A stretch of 64,000 nt of DNA from Sipunculus nudus (GCA_026874595.1 CM049318.1:56210250-56274249); one strand, 5' to 3'; positions 1 to 12,319 are shown, numbered from the stretch's first letter. A program made the numbers and translations. The notes: generated from the sequence alone by a model not told the origin.

Positions 1-139
1 TATTTCATTAATCATAACTCCATTTGGGCTAAACTAGGACTAGGTTGCTAAACTCAGTCAGACATTCACCAGAAACAAAAGTTTTACACTACTCAGACAT
101 TGGTTTATTGCTCTTGTGTTTAGTATTATCTAGATGTAA

Positions 140-620
140 CACGGAGATGTTTAATCATTTCCAGAAGACTTGTGGAAGATATTTTAATGTATAAATATTT
201 ATATGAGATTAACCGGCATAATCCATATTCCCCTCGCATTTGCCTGGGGGTAGCATGTCGGCCGAGAGACGATGTAACTATCGGATAGGAAATAAGAAGA
301 CAATGCCAAACAAGCCGCCTCGTAGTGTTTCTTTATAAATAGATCAGGCATCGTATCAACCAAAGAAACCGTATACAGTCCATCTACGATCAGGAGGAAC
401 CCAGCGCACCTTCAGACATACAGCCGGTAACATGGTCCTATTTCATTCGAAACGTCACAGATTTGCATTACAGATTACGGTGATGTAAGTCGAATTGATT
501 CTAAGGCGTTGCGTCTCTGAGTATGGCTCTGCGGCACGGGTACGAGCCCGCTGTTAAATTAGTAAATATGCCGTAATAGCCGGGCTGTTATATTAACCTT
601 GAATAACATGTCGTGTCTCG
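140..620. repeat. Diverged dispersed repeat, copy 1
   Basis: This stretch shares an ordered series of short blocks with 3790-4095. The shared blocks are 'agaagacttgtgg', a run of 'ataaatattta', a 'gcatgtc' block, 'caagccg', and a final block ending in 'cttgaataa'. Identity is clearly low, so this is an old duplication or two members of an old repeat family. I see no coding potential. Confidence 0.45.
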
Positions 621-819
621 TATACCAGGGGCTCTGTATCTGATTGATAACATGAACATGGTTCATAAATGACAATATTAATTACATTTATCACCCACCA
701 CATGTCCCCCGCTTTTTGTGGAAGTAACTGGAAATAGTAATACCAAGATTACCTCTGTGACCTTGAAAACTGCATCAAGGTAATCAATGTTCGAACTTTA
801 ACTAGCCCTTTATGATATG

Positions 820-935
820 CATTAATGTGACACGGACGACTGGACGGATGGACAGACGGACAAACGGAAAGATGGAACGACGCTCCCCATTTCTATGTCC
901 CCCGCCGACGGGACCTCCGGCGACTGCGGGGGTTA
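820..935 (-). repeat. Pearl-like repeat head (CGTCC/GGACG microsatellite-like block)
   Basis: Positions 826-870 form a degenerate tetranucleotide run (acgg/gacg type). It is followed by a GC-rich hairpin-like segment with cccccgccg and cggcgactgcggggg. The run resembles the heads of the repeats at 12908, 43901, 53634 (inverted) and 62327. No clear tandem core is attached here, so this is probably a truncated member. Confidence 0.4.
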
Positions 936-3789
936 ATAACTCAATTAAAGTTGCTGTATTTTGCTGAATTACATGACTAACAAAACAATGTATATGGATA
1001 TATAAAATATTTGATTTTTAACTCTCTTGATAACTTACTTCTTCTCTTTTTAATTTGAACCATCATTATTCTACAGACATTGCATTTTCAGTAATTGATA
1101 TATGCACAGCACGTATAACAAGAATTAAGCTAAAATACCTGTAGGAAGCTTGGATACCACTTTTGTGTTTGCTCCTAAAGTAAAAGTTTTCTTCAGAATG
1201 CAATTACTTCAGACTGCAGTGTATTGCAAATTAGGTAGGATAAACTTTTTTTCCGTCCTGTCTTGCATGAAATTTTGCTTGCATGTTTTTTTAAACAGGT
1301 AATGGGCAAATCACAATGAGCGAAAACATCCCATCCTAAATTCCTGCAGTTAAGTACAAACAAATAAAAAAACAGAGCAAGTTTACATGTCATAACTATT
1401 CCATTCTACATGAGATTCTTAATACTTTGCGTCACAGTCGTTTTCCCGTTATTTTATGATGTAATATGCTGCACCACTCTTATGACATTAATATCTTAAG
1501 CCATACTCTGCCGTATCATAAGAGAGGAACATTGTGTATTGTGTCTTAAAGAAATTTATCATTTTCGAATTTTTTCCGGTTTAGCCAGTACGGCAGGAAT
1601 AAAACCTTCCTCTTCCCATACAACATCCCTCGCCATTGAGTATAATGAATATATCACAATAGTACTGCATATTTTTTTTCTTTGGTTCCACAAGGTGATA
1701 TTGTTAGTTGCCGAAAAAAACCTAATAATTAATGAAAGTGTAATATTGTCATATATAGTTCTCACTCCGGACCCTTCAAACATAATTGTCGTTCCTAAAA
1801 AAGACACAAGTTTCGTAGGGCCTCTCATCATCTTCATGAATCTATGTAACCTGAGGATATGTACTAAAATCGTGCATTCACGGCGTCGGTGACAATTTTC
1901 AATAAAAATTAATATATTATTATGTTTTATAGTAAACAGAGATTCTGTTTTATAGAATCAAACACGATAATCTGGTGTTCAGATATATCCAGTAAAATAA
2001 ACATGCATTTTGCGATGAAACGTGATGGACATATATTCGAGGCAAATGTTAAGTCAATATTCCAACACATCATCTTTAGAGAAGAAATACGTACCGTATG
2101 TAGCGTCTTTCGTTTGGATACTGAATGTTGATTATGAATATAGGCCATTCAGCATTAGACCTGGTAATTTTGTTACAAAATGTATGACATTCATGATCCA
2201 TTTATCTATATTTACATTTAACAGCGAGTGCCACTATTGCTTTTAATCGAAAATAATCCGGTGATACCTGGTTCTCTATTATGGCATGATGTATGGCGGG
2301 CAAGAATGTCATTTTATTTAGAACAACAGGGCACAATGCATTCAGTACAAAAGCTCTGGAAAAGCTAGATAAAGCTGGGTGATAAATCGGGAGAGTTTGT
2401 CAAATTTTATATCTGAGCACGTGCCATATGATATGTAACTGAATAAGCATTGCATAATTGACTACATATGAATGAAAAACTGAACCTATGTCAGGGATCG
2501 ACCTCACAGGTCAGTGTATTCAAAATGATTATTACAACTTTAACATAATACTTGATTGGCCTAGTTAACTGCAAATGAGAGTCATTAGTTAACAATAATA
2601 CTGATAGTTGAGTTCCCTGCATTGTGTTTACAAGAGGCTATGGTTCCTATGCAATTGGCCTCATCAAAAATAGTAATAAAAGCTGTTTTCACAGCTGTCT
2701 GTTTATCATGTGATCTTGCCTAGGTGATTTCGAAATATTAAAATTGAGAATAATATTTTGCTGTTTGGATGCTATTGTGCTTGGAAAATCAAAATTAGTC
2801 TATTGTTCGGGGTCCATCGGCTACCATATTTTACCTTATACCTAATACCACGACTACGTTTATCATCTACCTGACTTCAATCGTTTCCTCTTAACCCCAG
2901 AAGAAAATCACGTCATATGACGACTAAATTTGGCTCAGCTAGAGGTAGCTAATCAGTATAAACTTATTTGAAATATTTCAAAACATGTCGTTTTCACAAA
3001 GTTTTATTTTTATTGGTAAATATAAATGATAGTTTGACGTGAATGTAAACATAATACACATATTACCAAATATCTCAGGAATAGTTGCAGCTATCTGGAA
3101 ATAATTTGTCGTGTAATAATAATATATCTGGATAAGATGCAGGTGGCCACACCTATGTGAGTTTTCTTTTTTAGTACAAAATAAATCTAAAGTTGGTTGT
3201 TCATGAAAATATGGTCGATTATGTTTTTATAAAATGTATGATATCTTTCACCAAATATTCAAGAATGACTCCTTCTATGACCGAACTAATCATGTTTGAA
3301 AGTTATTCAGTAATGACTTTGTTATATTACTTCGGAGAAGAGTCTCCTTGATTCACACATTGCGGAGGCCATATTTTTATTATTATATCTAATATACGGA
3401 GCTCTCAGTACCCTGTCTGAATGCTGACCAATATTTACTATATTTTATTAACCAGCTGCCAGATAGACCGAATTGTTTATATTATCATATACGTACACCG
3501 ATAAATATCCTGCATGCACACATGCTGTACGTTAAATTCTACCTTACCTTACAGGTTAAGTTCCATTAAGTTCAAATTAAGCATTTGAAAACGATAGTGT
3601 ATCCCTGGCATTTGTTTTTGCCATTATTACACACCAGTTCAACCAGACAAGTTTTGTTTATTTGTAGACAGGGTATTGTTGAAGTTTCACTATAATTAAT
3701 ACGGCTAACGTCCCATTCCTTCATTGCAGCATACCATTTGAAATTAATCTGTCAGTTAAAATTAGTGATGAATGTTAATAGCACTTGCG
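936..3789. other. AT-rich non-coding stretch
   Basis: I find nothing supportable here. The open frames are short, overlap on both strands (for example around 1539-1892) and match no family I recognise. It may be intergenic or an upstream intron. Confidence 0.5.
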
Positions 3790-4095
3790 GCATGTACAAT
3801 AGCCGGAAGAGCTTTCTTTTTATTTCTCGAAGACTTACGGAAGGTATATTAATATAAGAATATATATTAAATTGTTCCGTGTTCCCTTGAGGGTCGCATG
3901 TCAAACCAGTTCTGTAGGGCCGAGCGAAGAAACGAGTGTCGAAAGGCCAATGCGAAGGCAATACAAAACAAGCCGGTTCATAATACCAAAGAAGACTGAG
4001 TGCCTGGCTGATACTAGCCTAGTGTATTAAATCAATACATTAGCCGTATTAACCTGGCAGTGATATTAAGCTTGAATAATGTGCCTTTGTATATG
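3790..4095. repeat. Diverged dispersed repeat, copy 2
   Basis: This is the partner of 140-620, with the same order of short shared blocks (edge around 'cgaagacttacgg', end around 'attaagcttgaataatg'). No gene is seen in it. Confidence 0.45.
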
Positions 4096-5315
4096 CATGG
4101 GGGATTTGAAATCTCGGGATCATGTTTTGAACCAATGCTCAATTAATTTGGGAAGATTACATGTTCCATTTGAACGGGTATCATTCCTGTGACCCTTAAC
4201 CCTCACAGCTTCTGGCGGCTTGAGGAATTTTTTATCCCCTTTTATCATGAAAAAGAAATTGTGATAGATCAACCGCAGTACACGGTTTTTTCTGAAAATT
4301 AATAATTCTTCTGTATATAATGGAATAGGTTTATCACACTGTAGGGGTGGGGGAAGAATTCCGTTCTCCTTAGTGGCAAGGCCATATCCTTCTGGAAGCA
4401 TTGTCGCACTTCAACACACATCACCAAATAGCTTGCCTCATGGAAATTGCTTGGGGGGAAGGCCTTTCAATTATGCATCTCCTCATGTTGAAAATATTCA
4501 AAATATGTTATGTGTCAGTTGCTTCATTAAATTGTCATAAATTTTATCCTGCATATTATGTTGTTAAATATTTAAAAAGGGGGATAATTGGAGTCAAAAT
4601 TATAAAAAAAAGATAAAAGTGTCGGGACACTGACCACAATTTACTTCCATACAACTGAAGTATATAGTCTATTCCATAGTATATGATTGGAGTTTTCTGA
4701 AAATGTTTTTTGACATTCCTGGAGGGGGTTTGTCCTCTTTGTCATAAAGGTGTTTGATTATCATTTTGTGCCAATGTTTTGACACGGCTATAACTAAACT
4801 CTTTGATAGAGAGCAAAGGTTTGACCGACGTCTGATAAAATGTGTGCTTATAATCTAACAAAAGTGATTTAAACCACAATTTATGTGGTTATACGCCATG
4901 GTTTCCATTAATGTGTAAGTACCAATGGACTGGATGGAATTGATTCCATACCGGCATATTCTGAACTGTGAGGTTAATCTTTAACAAAAATACATATCCA
5001 CCTGAACTGATTCTTGCCCGGTCATGTAATCATACATGTATTTTCTTCTGAACCAAACTGATACCTGGGTCCCTTGCGTTGTATGTGTGTACTATACAAG
5101 GATGGATCCATAGTTCCCTCAGCCCCGTCCTCATCAATTTTCTTCTGTCGTACCTCTTCTTACTTCAGGTAGTTATTAGGGTCTAAAATAAGGCACCTGG
5201 GGATTAATTCTTCAATCGGTTTTACGCGCATATAGCCAATGATTTATAATGCCGTAGCCTTGAAGGTTATCATAGTTGTCTTTAATCTGTTATCTAAGTA
5301 CATCTAAAGCAAAGG

Positions 5316-5318
<3 letters not shown>
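4096..5318. other. Non-coding stretch, no recognised content
   Basis: The open frames at 4120-4401 (-) and 4401-4616 (+) are short, lie back to back, and show no domain signature or splice context I can support. Confidence 0.5.

Positions 5319-5319
<1 letters not shown>

Positions 5320-5382
<63 letters not shown>
5320..5382. repeat. (TA)n microsatellite
   Basis: An uninterrupted AT dinucleotide run of about 60 bp. An open frame through it gives a meaningless Ile-Tyr repeat. Confidence 0.95.
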
Positions 5383-6031
5383 CTTTGTTAACCTTAATAA
5401 ACAAGACCTGAATCAAATTTTTACCAAGTTTAATTATATTGGCCGAGAAATAGTTTACATTAATTGTACCTTACACATAACACTCTGGATTTCTGTATGA
5501 CGTTTTTCATGGATTATAATGTGACATCAATAACTGCATTTGTAAGCATAAAATCAAACACATACTTTTTTGGATTATAAAAAATAGAAAGGAATAAGGA
5601 ACACAAGTGGCCACATCAAGAAAGACAGCTTATTCGTTAAATCTGTCTGTAAAAATGACTTGTAACTTACCTTATTTTGGAAGTTCTAATGTACTTTACA
5701 GGATCAAGGTTATTATGACTTAAATTTCTTTTTTTTTTAGTAATTCAATGAATCATTATCATTCGGTAATTTAAATGATTTCTTTCATTTTTTTTTAACT
5801 TCAGAAGTACCGGAAACTTAAGATTACTTTCTATGTATCTAATATATATTTTAATTTATGTTTTAAGTTTTATTAATACAAAATCAAATGTATATTTGCA
5901 AACGATATATTTGCAAAAGGCAAAAATATAAAAGTTTACATATTTCAATGACGATAGGTCCATCTAGACAATGGAATCAAACTGTAACGTTATTTAGTCT
6001 CATAACAGCCAATATCACATCAAGTGGATAG

Positions 6032-6082
6032 TATAAAGCAATTATCTAGCTAAATGTATATCTCATATCAATTTTGTTTCAG
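6032..6082 (+). promoter_or_regulatory. Possible TATA box or 5'-UTR splice acceptor upstream of lectin exon 1
   Basis: TATAAA lies at 6032-6037, 83 bp before the ATG at 6120. A good 3' splice-site-like tract (ttttgtttcag) ends at 6082. Either transcription starts just downstream of the TATA, or a 5'-UTR intron ends at 6082. The sequence alone does not decide between them. Confidence 0.3.
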
Positions 6083-6119
6083 GTGACACGCATACAACTC
6101 ATCTAACGGTATATTGGAG

Positions 6120-6165
6120 ATGGCTGTAAAGATTTTGGTACTCTTTATTTCTTTGTGTCTTACAG
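6120..6165 (+). CDS. Lectin gene exon 1: signal peptide
   Basis: The ATG at 6120 opens MAVKILVLFISLCLT plus one base, followed by the donor g|gtagga. The hydrophobic core of about 12 residues after one Lys is a classical signal-peptide h-region. The exon ends in phase 1, which matches the next exon at 8641. The upstream TTG/GAG frame is ignored because this ATG gives the natural n-region. Confidence 0.75.
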
Positions 6166-7289
6166 GTAGGACTTACCTCTCATATATCGGCATAGAGCCT
6201 TTGGCCATTGTTCCACTGTTTCATATTCAAGCAGCAGTGCACGAAATTCTTCTGGTCGGGATTAAAACTACGTCGGTCTCGGTTTGGCAGTCACACTGCA
6301 TTGTTTTTATACCGGACTCTACAAAACAGGAGTGTTGAATATAGACCTTAAAAATTCTGTCTGACATTGTAAAGCACTTCCGACGTTTGTTGTTCAGAAT
6401 GTATTATCGCCGATTATGTGGTTAAAACGGAACATTTTGTTCCGACTACCCGAAATTCGGAAGATTTGCTGAAAAGTTGGTCAGTTCAAACAATCGAGCT
6501 GTATGACCATGTTCCCACAGTCGATATTCTGAGATTCGGCAGCATTTAATAAAACAGCACGGTTTGTATAACCGATAGAAAGACCTAGCAATTTAGAAGC
6601 TAAGTGTGCCAGTCTTTTTTTTACACCCGATATGGTTTTAGGCCCATATTCCGGACTCCCTCCCAAAATTTAGAACCTACGATATCACTTCCAGACTTAC
6701 TGAGATTTGGCTTATCGGGTCCTCAGAGAATCTTGCTGTGTCTGACATGTCAAACTTTGGATTTTCGTTCGTCCGTAATTCGGGCATTCCGTACAGTTTA
6801 CTTAGCCTACTAAAAAAGACAGTTCGACCACAAGCAGTTTACATCCCGGGACATATGTTATCACGGAATAGTATTGAACATTAAACACTTTCCGCATGAA
6901 AATGTACAAGACATATATACATATATGTTCTCTTTATTGGGGATTTTTGTGTTTAATATTGTCAATAGTTAGGAATCAATGTGACTCGGAAGGTTTTCTT
7001 TAGATTGTAGAATTAGAAAAATAGTTCATGTTGGGACTTAATAAGATCGTTATCAGTAAATTTACTTAATGAATTAAGTAGGCCAAAAAATGATGGTAGA
7101 GTCAACAGGGGTCCGGTACGTAAACATAATTCACAAGCTCTGGTTATTGACGAAGATCTAGTTGGATTATGATTTTAAAAAGGGTGCGAAAGTCAATGAA
7201 TAGTGGATTTTTATTACTTTTTACATAGGAGAAGGTATGTGTCCGATACAGAGTTTGCTGTTTAAGGAAGAACTGTATTTACATTTTTT

Positions 7290-7460
7290 CTTATTGTTAC
7301 CTCCGCCAAGCCTAGCGGCGGGGGTTATGTGTTTGGGCGCGTATGTTTCTCTCTCTGTTTATCTGCTTATCTGTTATTCTGTTTATCTTTTCGTCTGTTA
7401 GCACGGTAACACAAAAAACCCTCAACCAGGTTTGATGAAATTATCAGGGTAGCTCGGCAA
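7290..7460. repeat. Dispersed 'cctccgccaag' repeat, copy 1, in lectin intron 1
   Basis: Block order: cctccgccaag..gcggcggggg, then a pyrimidine-rich tctgttt/tctgtta run, then agcacggtaac, then 'tttgatgaaatt..cagggtagctcggcaa'. The last block recurs at 7749 and the whole pattern at 8210-8320. Such repeats are common in bivalve introns. There is no coding content. Confidence 0.6.
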
Positions 7461-7693
7461 TAATTCAAGGAACAATTGATTAATTTTTTTGGGGCGTCCT
7501 ATGCGTGAATAACCCATAACCCCTGAGTTTTAGTATTTTATGGGGGTAAGGGGTCCATATCATATATTTGTATACTCAGGTGGCGATATGGCCATATTTG
7601 GGGTGCGAGTCTTGATGTCACATAGGACAATGACGTCACTCTTGAGTATGTGCCGTTTCCCCGAAAGGTTTCGGTAAATCGACGTACTGCGGC

Positions 7694-7800
7694 GGGAGGG
7701 GGGGGGGGGGGTTAGGCCATGGTTGTTAATTGTTCGTTGTTAACGGAGTTTGATGAAATTTTTAGGATAGCTCGGCAATGATACAAGGATCTATTGAACA
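7694..7800. repeat. Poly-G tract plus partial repeat copy
   Basis: A G-run of about 18 bp with one A near its start (7694-7711) is followed by a second 'gtttgatgaaatttttaggatagctcggcaa'-type block. Confidence 0.7.
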
Positions 7801-8204
7801 ATTTGGGGCCGATCCATGTTTAGAAAAGCCCGGAATAAGCTCTGATTTTTTTGGGTCTATTGCATATTTGCTTACACTGGGATGTTTGGCAGGTGATGAT
7901 ATGGTCTTATTTGGAGAGAGCCGTGACGACATAGAGCACAATGACGAGAGCTATAGTTTTTTTAGAAGTAGGGTGTAAGAGTTCTTATCTACGGAATATG
8001 GAATGTGTGTTGAGAGATTTTACATGAACCTGCACGGCTTCATGCATTTTTCTATGTGTTGCCGTTTGATAACATCCAGAAACTCACAATTCGCTACATA
8101 TAGCGATCAGTTTTACCGCTTTTATACGCTTTCCGCATTCCACATTCCGTACTCATAAGAAATCTTAGCTGTAGTCTGCAAATATATTCGACTTTAACTG
8201 TTTA

Positions 8205-8330
8205 TTACCTCCACTAAGCGGCAGGGGTCATGTTTTGCGGATGTTATTTTTTTTTTGTCTTTTAGCAACATAAGTAAAAAAATACTGACGGAATTTAATG
8301 AAATCTTCAGCTCAGCAAGGATGGAAAAAA
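8205..8330. repeat. Dispersed 'cctccactaag' repeat, copy 2
   Basis: Repeats the order seen at 7290-7460 (cctccactaagcggcagggg, then atttaatgaaatct, then agctcagcaagg), more diverged. Confidence 0.5.
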
Positions 8331-8640
8331 TTAATTAAATTTTGATACGGAAACTTTTATTGATCCAGTAATATTTTAAAGGAAAAACGCTGCTTTTCTG
8401 ACAGTTCCATATGAGGCTAATGAGCTGACTTGGCGGAGGTCTACGCTCTCTGAGTGCTTTTCTAGTCTTTCTTATATTATGAAGATTATTCTTCGATAAT
8501 ACATGAACAGTTTCCATTGCTTATTTTCAAAGAATTCTTCGTATCCATAAGCAGTTTTGGTACAGCACAAATCTAAACGTTCACATTCCACAGCGTTATT
8601 ATATCTGCTTTAATTATCTAAATATATATTTATCCTGCAG

Positions 8641-8860
8641 AAGCTTCCCATCGTTCAACGTTCTTACATTCAGCCAGTCAGCACACGTATGATGACGCTA
8701 TTCAATACTGTTAACAAAAAGGACCGTATTTCCTGCCCGATGATCTCACGAACTCTACCGAACTGGCAAATATATTTGAGCGAAGAAGTAATAACGTCAG
8801 TATGGGTGGCACTGAAGAAAAAAGTGTTGGAAGACTGGACATGGACCAACGATGAGCCCG
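8641..8860 (+). pseudogene. Lectin exon 2: first part of CTLD1, broken
   Basis: Bounded by cctgcag| and cccg|gtgatt. It aligns with the - strand exon 59662-59444: both have TFLHS, then T-Y-(D/E)-D-A, then Y/F-C, then GPYFLPD, then NST-(E/Q)-LA, and end in ALKKK and W-T-W-T-N. Here TAA (8712-8714) replaces the Lys codon after the Cys. One extra A around 8769-8770 shifts the frame, so the second half (ITSVWVALKKK, WTWTND) is read in another frame. Its length of 220 nt against 219 nt in the partner confirms the single-base insertion. The retained exon edges suggest recent inactivation. Confidence 0.8.
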
Positions 8861-9557
8861 GTGATTTTATAATTAAACATATTGTTTAAGTAGCCCAAAA
8901 ATCTCGTGTTTAGGGTTTTTTTCTGATTATTACATGGTGACATAGCACATATTTCAAAGGACCATGTTCGAAAGACGGCCTTGTAATATATATTTTATGA
9001 CGCTATAAAACTTGCTTAAAATATTAAAACATGAATTAAGATTTTAAACTTGCTGAGAAAGTAAAACTAGCTCAAAATATTAAAACCTGAATACAGATTC
9101 TTATTATAACAATAAATGCTTCTCTTGCATTTAGGTCTCCATTTGTAATGACAAAGCAAAAACTACAGTCAACAATACTATATGTTCTAATGCAGTTTTA
9201 GCAAATTTGTTGACGAAAGTTTTCTATTTCTATTTCTTTTCTAAAAAATTCTATTTCAGGGACTCTTCATCACACACACAAATATGCTATTCGGGTGTCC
9301 TTATTTCTTTTAATTATTTTCCGTTTGAAAAATATGGCTGTCCAAATATGTCCAAAGGAATTTGAAAATGAGAGTCCTAGGAGAACCTCGCAAATGTTGG
9401 CTTTTTGCATCGTACTCTTTTAATGTGGTAGCGGGCCATACATATGTGCACCTTTCAAGAACGGGACTTCTTGTTATACTTGTGCTGAAAGGTATATGAA
9501 GACGTTTCTACCTGCTTAAGTAAGACTGCAGTGTCTTTGTTGTCGTTGTATTTGCAG

Positions 9558-9689
9558 GCATGAAGCCCTCGCAAGAGGAGCCTGATCGCGTTTGTGCCGG
9601 ACTGGTTACCAATACCATTCAGGTAACGAGACAGGCTAGGAGGTGTAACTACGGAGGACCACATGAAGGCTACATTTGTGAAAAACAAG
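9558..9689 (+). CDS. Lectin exon 3: C-terminal part of CTLD1
   Basis: 132 nt (44 codons), phase 1 to phase 1, between tttgcag| and caag|gttcgt. It encodes the CTLD1 C-terminus with the canonical last disulfides: VCAG, then RRCNYGG, then EGYICEKQ. The partner exon at 58994-58869 (-) has the equivalent ACGGL, RCNYGG and EGFICEDQ. No WND triplet precedes the third Cys, so Ca2+-dependent sugar binding is not expected. The weak GTTCNT donor is shared by both copies, which supports it as real. Confidence 0.8.
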
Positions 9690-9958
9690 GTTCGTATTTT
9701 ATTGAACACGTTTATTCATATGTAAGTGTTGCTTAATTGAAATGCTTATATTAAGACAGGATTCAAACATAAAGGTAACTAACTAGCTCGACCTTAAAAA
9801 ATACTTAAAACAACAAATGAACAGACGCTTTTTAATTCATTCATGAGTTAGAAGCTTATATGACTCTACTATAACTAGAACAGCTATCTGCATGAACCAT
9901 TAACATTTTGGGATTTTCGAAAGGAAAGAGACTGAAGCTGATTTGCTTTGTCGTCCAG

Positions 9959-10225
9959 GTAACACTGCCTGTGATGCCACAGCCCCTGATGAATACTGTT
10001 TCTTGGTTGGAAATTCGTCCTTCATCTTCATGTGTGGCATTAATGACTGGTATACGGCTGAGGGACGGTGTCGTAAGAAGGGACGAATGCTTGCCGTTCT
10101 GGACAGCTCGGAGAAAGTGGAAGCCTTTGTAAATGAGAAAAGCAAGCATTCAGAACTACGTTCGTGTACGTTTTATTGGTTTTGACTAAGAAAGGAAGAC
10201 TGGATTGCTGTCGGTCCAGATAAAG
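9959..10225 (+). pseudogene. Lectin exon 4: N-terminal part of CTLD2, with in-frame TGA
   Basis: 267 nt (89 codons) in phase 1, from tcgtccag| to taaag|gtaac. It encodes a long-form CTLD start: a Cys pair (TAC then YCFLVG), DWYTAEGRC, KKGRMLAVLD, SSEKVEAFVNE, then FYWF and LRKEDW. A TGA at 10183-10185 stands where a Gly is expected (W-x-G-L). No exon for the C-terminal half of CTLD2 can be found before the stalk microexons. The domain therefore looks truncated even without the stop. Confidence 0.75.
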
Positions 10226-10541
10226 GTAACACCGGCTTTGTTGAAACTGCTCTTAGTAGCAGCTTTCCCCTAAAACGACTCGAACATAAAGAAGTATCTA
10301 TATGTAGAACATATAATGGTACAATTAGTCTACCTCTGCTACAACGCCTTGTGAAACACCTGACAAACACATGACAATGACAATCAGTTATTGCTGAAGT
10401 AAAACCATAAGTATATTTACACATACATTTACAAAAACGCGGAAAAGATAATTATGCCATCAGCAAATAGGCATATATCTATTTAACTATAATTATTATC
10501 TCCGCCAATTGGCATAGGCAATCGATCTGGTTTGGTTCTAG

Positions 10542-10580
10542 GTACCCGAAGTACAATAAACACTTCTCCTACAGCAAATG
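10542..10580 (+). CDS. Lectin stalk microexon A (39 nt)
   Basis: Bounded by ggttctag| and aaatg|gtaagt, 39 nt, phase 1 to phase 1. It encodes 13 residues, TRSTINTSPTAN plus the junction Gly. The Ser/Thr content suits an O-glycosylated spacer. Exon size, phase and residue pattern match the microexon at 11189-11227. Confidence 0.65.
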
Positions 10581-11188
10581 GTAAGTATCCTGCTGGATGC
10601 AGCTGATAAAGAATTCACCATTTGATTCCAGTTTATTATCATGGTGCCAAATGGAAGAATATGTAGACGCCTCTTAGCTGAGAATAATAAAGTTATAATA
10701 TTAATAAAAATATGAATATTTGTATAATATGAATGATCATTCAGCAGGTATTTGAATAAAAAATGTGATTTTTGGCCGAATGATCTACTTTTGCAGTGCA
10801 AATAGTTTGATGTGATCATGATTTCACCATGATAATTAAATATATGGTTAACGTGCCAAGCGGAACGAACAGGAACACAAATCACGACAGGGAGAATATT
10901 CCCGAGAAATATGTTGCTCCACTTTAATTTACATAACAGAGAATCAAAACATAATTATACTGCAGTCCAACCTGATTTAGTCGGTTTAGCATGTTTTTAT
11001 GGCAGTGCTTAGTCATACAAATAATTTAGTGCGCACACATTTAAAAAAATGATAAATCCATGACCCTATCCATCTGCATTCCAGGTTATCTCGCTTTGCT
11101 GTTTGCGAGCAACTTTGATATTATGTATACCACAGAGATTGGTGTAATAATTCAATTAAATCGTGTTTCTTTTTTATTTGCTTTCCAG

Positions 11189-11227
11189 GTATTCAAAGTG
11201 CAATCAACAGTACCCTTGCAGATAATG
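11189..11227 (+). CDS. Lectin stalk microexon B (39 nt)
   Basis: Bounded by tgctttccag| and gataatg|gtaagt, again exactly 39 nt in phase 1-1. It encodes IQSAINSTLADN plus the junction Gly. It is similar to microexon A (S-x-I-N-x-S/T and x-x-N-G at the end), so the two look like tandemly duplicated stalk units. NST is a possible N-glycosylation site. Confidence 0.65.
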
Positions 11228-11639
11228 GTAAGTATGCTTCCGTACACAGGTGTTAAATAAAATTGACCAAACTTCTACAAAGCTTGACCAGATCATAATG
11301 TCCCTTTGTAATCAGGTCAAATATATTGTTAAAATATCAAGGTGGAATAAAATAAAAATTTTAGCAACTGTTTGCGTTATATCATATACAATAAATCGGT
11401 ACGTAATAAAGTCTAATTACGTCAATTTCACAAATGAGGATCAACGCATTTGGCCGTTGATGGAAAATAACGTTGATTGTGAAAAACAGTATTCGAAGCC
11501 GTAATTATTCGATATGAATGAAAGCACAAAAACATCATTTGCTTTTAGCATGAATTTATGTGTAATCAGTAACTTCTCTGGTTTAATTCGATATAAATAT
11601 TCCTTATCAAGCGTCGCTGTCAAGCTTTTCAAACAATAA

Positions 11640-11720
11640 GATCCATTTGGTTATATATATGTATGTATATATATATATATATTATATATATTAATTACAT
11701 ATTATATTAAATATATATGT
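11640..11720. repeat. Imperfect (TA)n/(TG)n tract in lectin intron
   Basis: TA-rich microsatellite between stalk microexon B and the transmembrane exon. Confidence 0.8.
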
Positions 11721-12102
11721 GTGTGTTTGTGGCCACTCAGCATTTTGGAAACAAAGAAAAAACATGAGAAATGTATGGATCACGTTTTTCACAGTTTTCT
11801 TCGAAATTAATGAAGTACATTGGTAACTATTACATTTGTATTTACTGACTGAGTATAAACTTTACACAGTTTAATTACCTATGAAATAAACTACTTTCAT
11901 GAGTTTATTAAGGTTGAAAGTAACTGTTTTCATATAGAGGCAGCTGAATATCAATAATCAGAAATAAATCTACCGTCACTCTACACTGAAGGATTCTCTC
12001 GCATACAACTGGCAACATCGTAACACATTGCAACATTTGTACTATCCTTTCCAGTCCATACTTTTCTAAATAATTACATCGAAATTCAACCATTATTTTT
12101 AT

Positions 12103-12106
<4 letters not shown>

Positions 12107-12177
<71 letters not shown>
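12107..12177. repeat. (CT)n(AT)n compound microsatellite
   Basis: About 34 bp of CT repeats pass directly into about 37 bp of AT repeats, ending 33 bp before the lectin transmembrane exon. Confidence 0.95.
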
Positions 12178-12179
<2 letters not shown>

Positions 12180-12210
12180 TTGTTTATATGTGTTTGTTTC
12201 TCTTTACCAG

Positions 12211-12319
12211 ACCCTTCCAGAACCCACATGCCTTGGTTGATTCCGGTGATGTTAACAGCAGCAATGGCCTGCTTGATTCTGTTTTTATCGCCTGCAATTT
12301 TGTGTTTACGACGAAAGAA
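12211..12319 (+). CDS. Lectin transmembrane exon
   Basis: 109 nt, phase 1 in and phase 2 out, from ctttaccag| to aaagaa|gtaagc. It encodes a short juxtamembrane piece (DPSRTH), a hydrophobic helix of about 24 residues (from WLIPVMLTAAM to SPAILC), then the stop-transfer LRRKK. The partner exon at 56803-56713 (-) also ends in RRKK. The order is N-terminal CTLDs, stalk, helix, then basic stop-transfer, which gives a type I topology. Confidence 0.75.

Noticed and set aside
5276..5500. Open frames dominated by Ile-Tyr repeats (also at 43732, 50163, 55078, 56361, 61403)
   Set aside because: They are translations of (TA)n microsatellites with random flanks.
10183..10185. TGA in CTLD2 as selenocysteine or programmed readthrough
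   Set aside because: The expected residue is Gly, the other copy has unrelated lesions in the same domain, and no recoding structure was noted.
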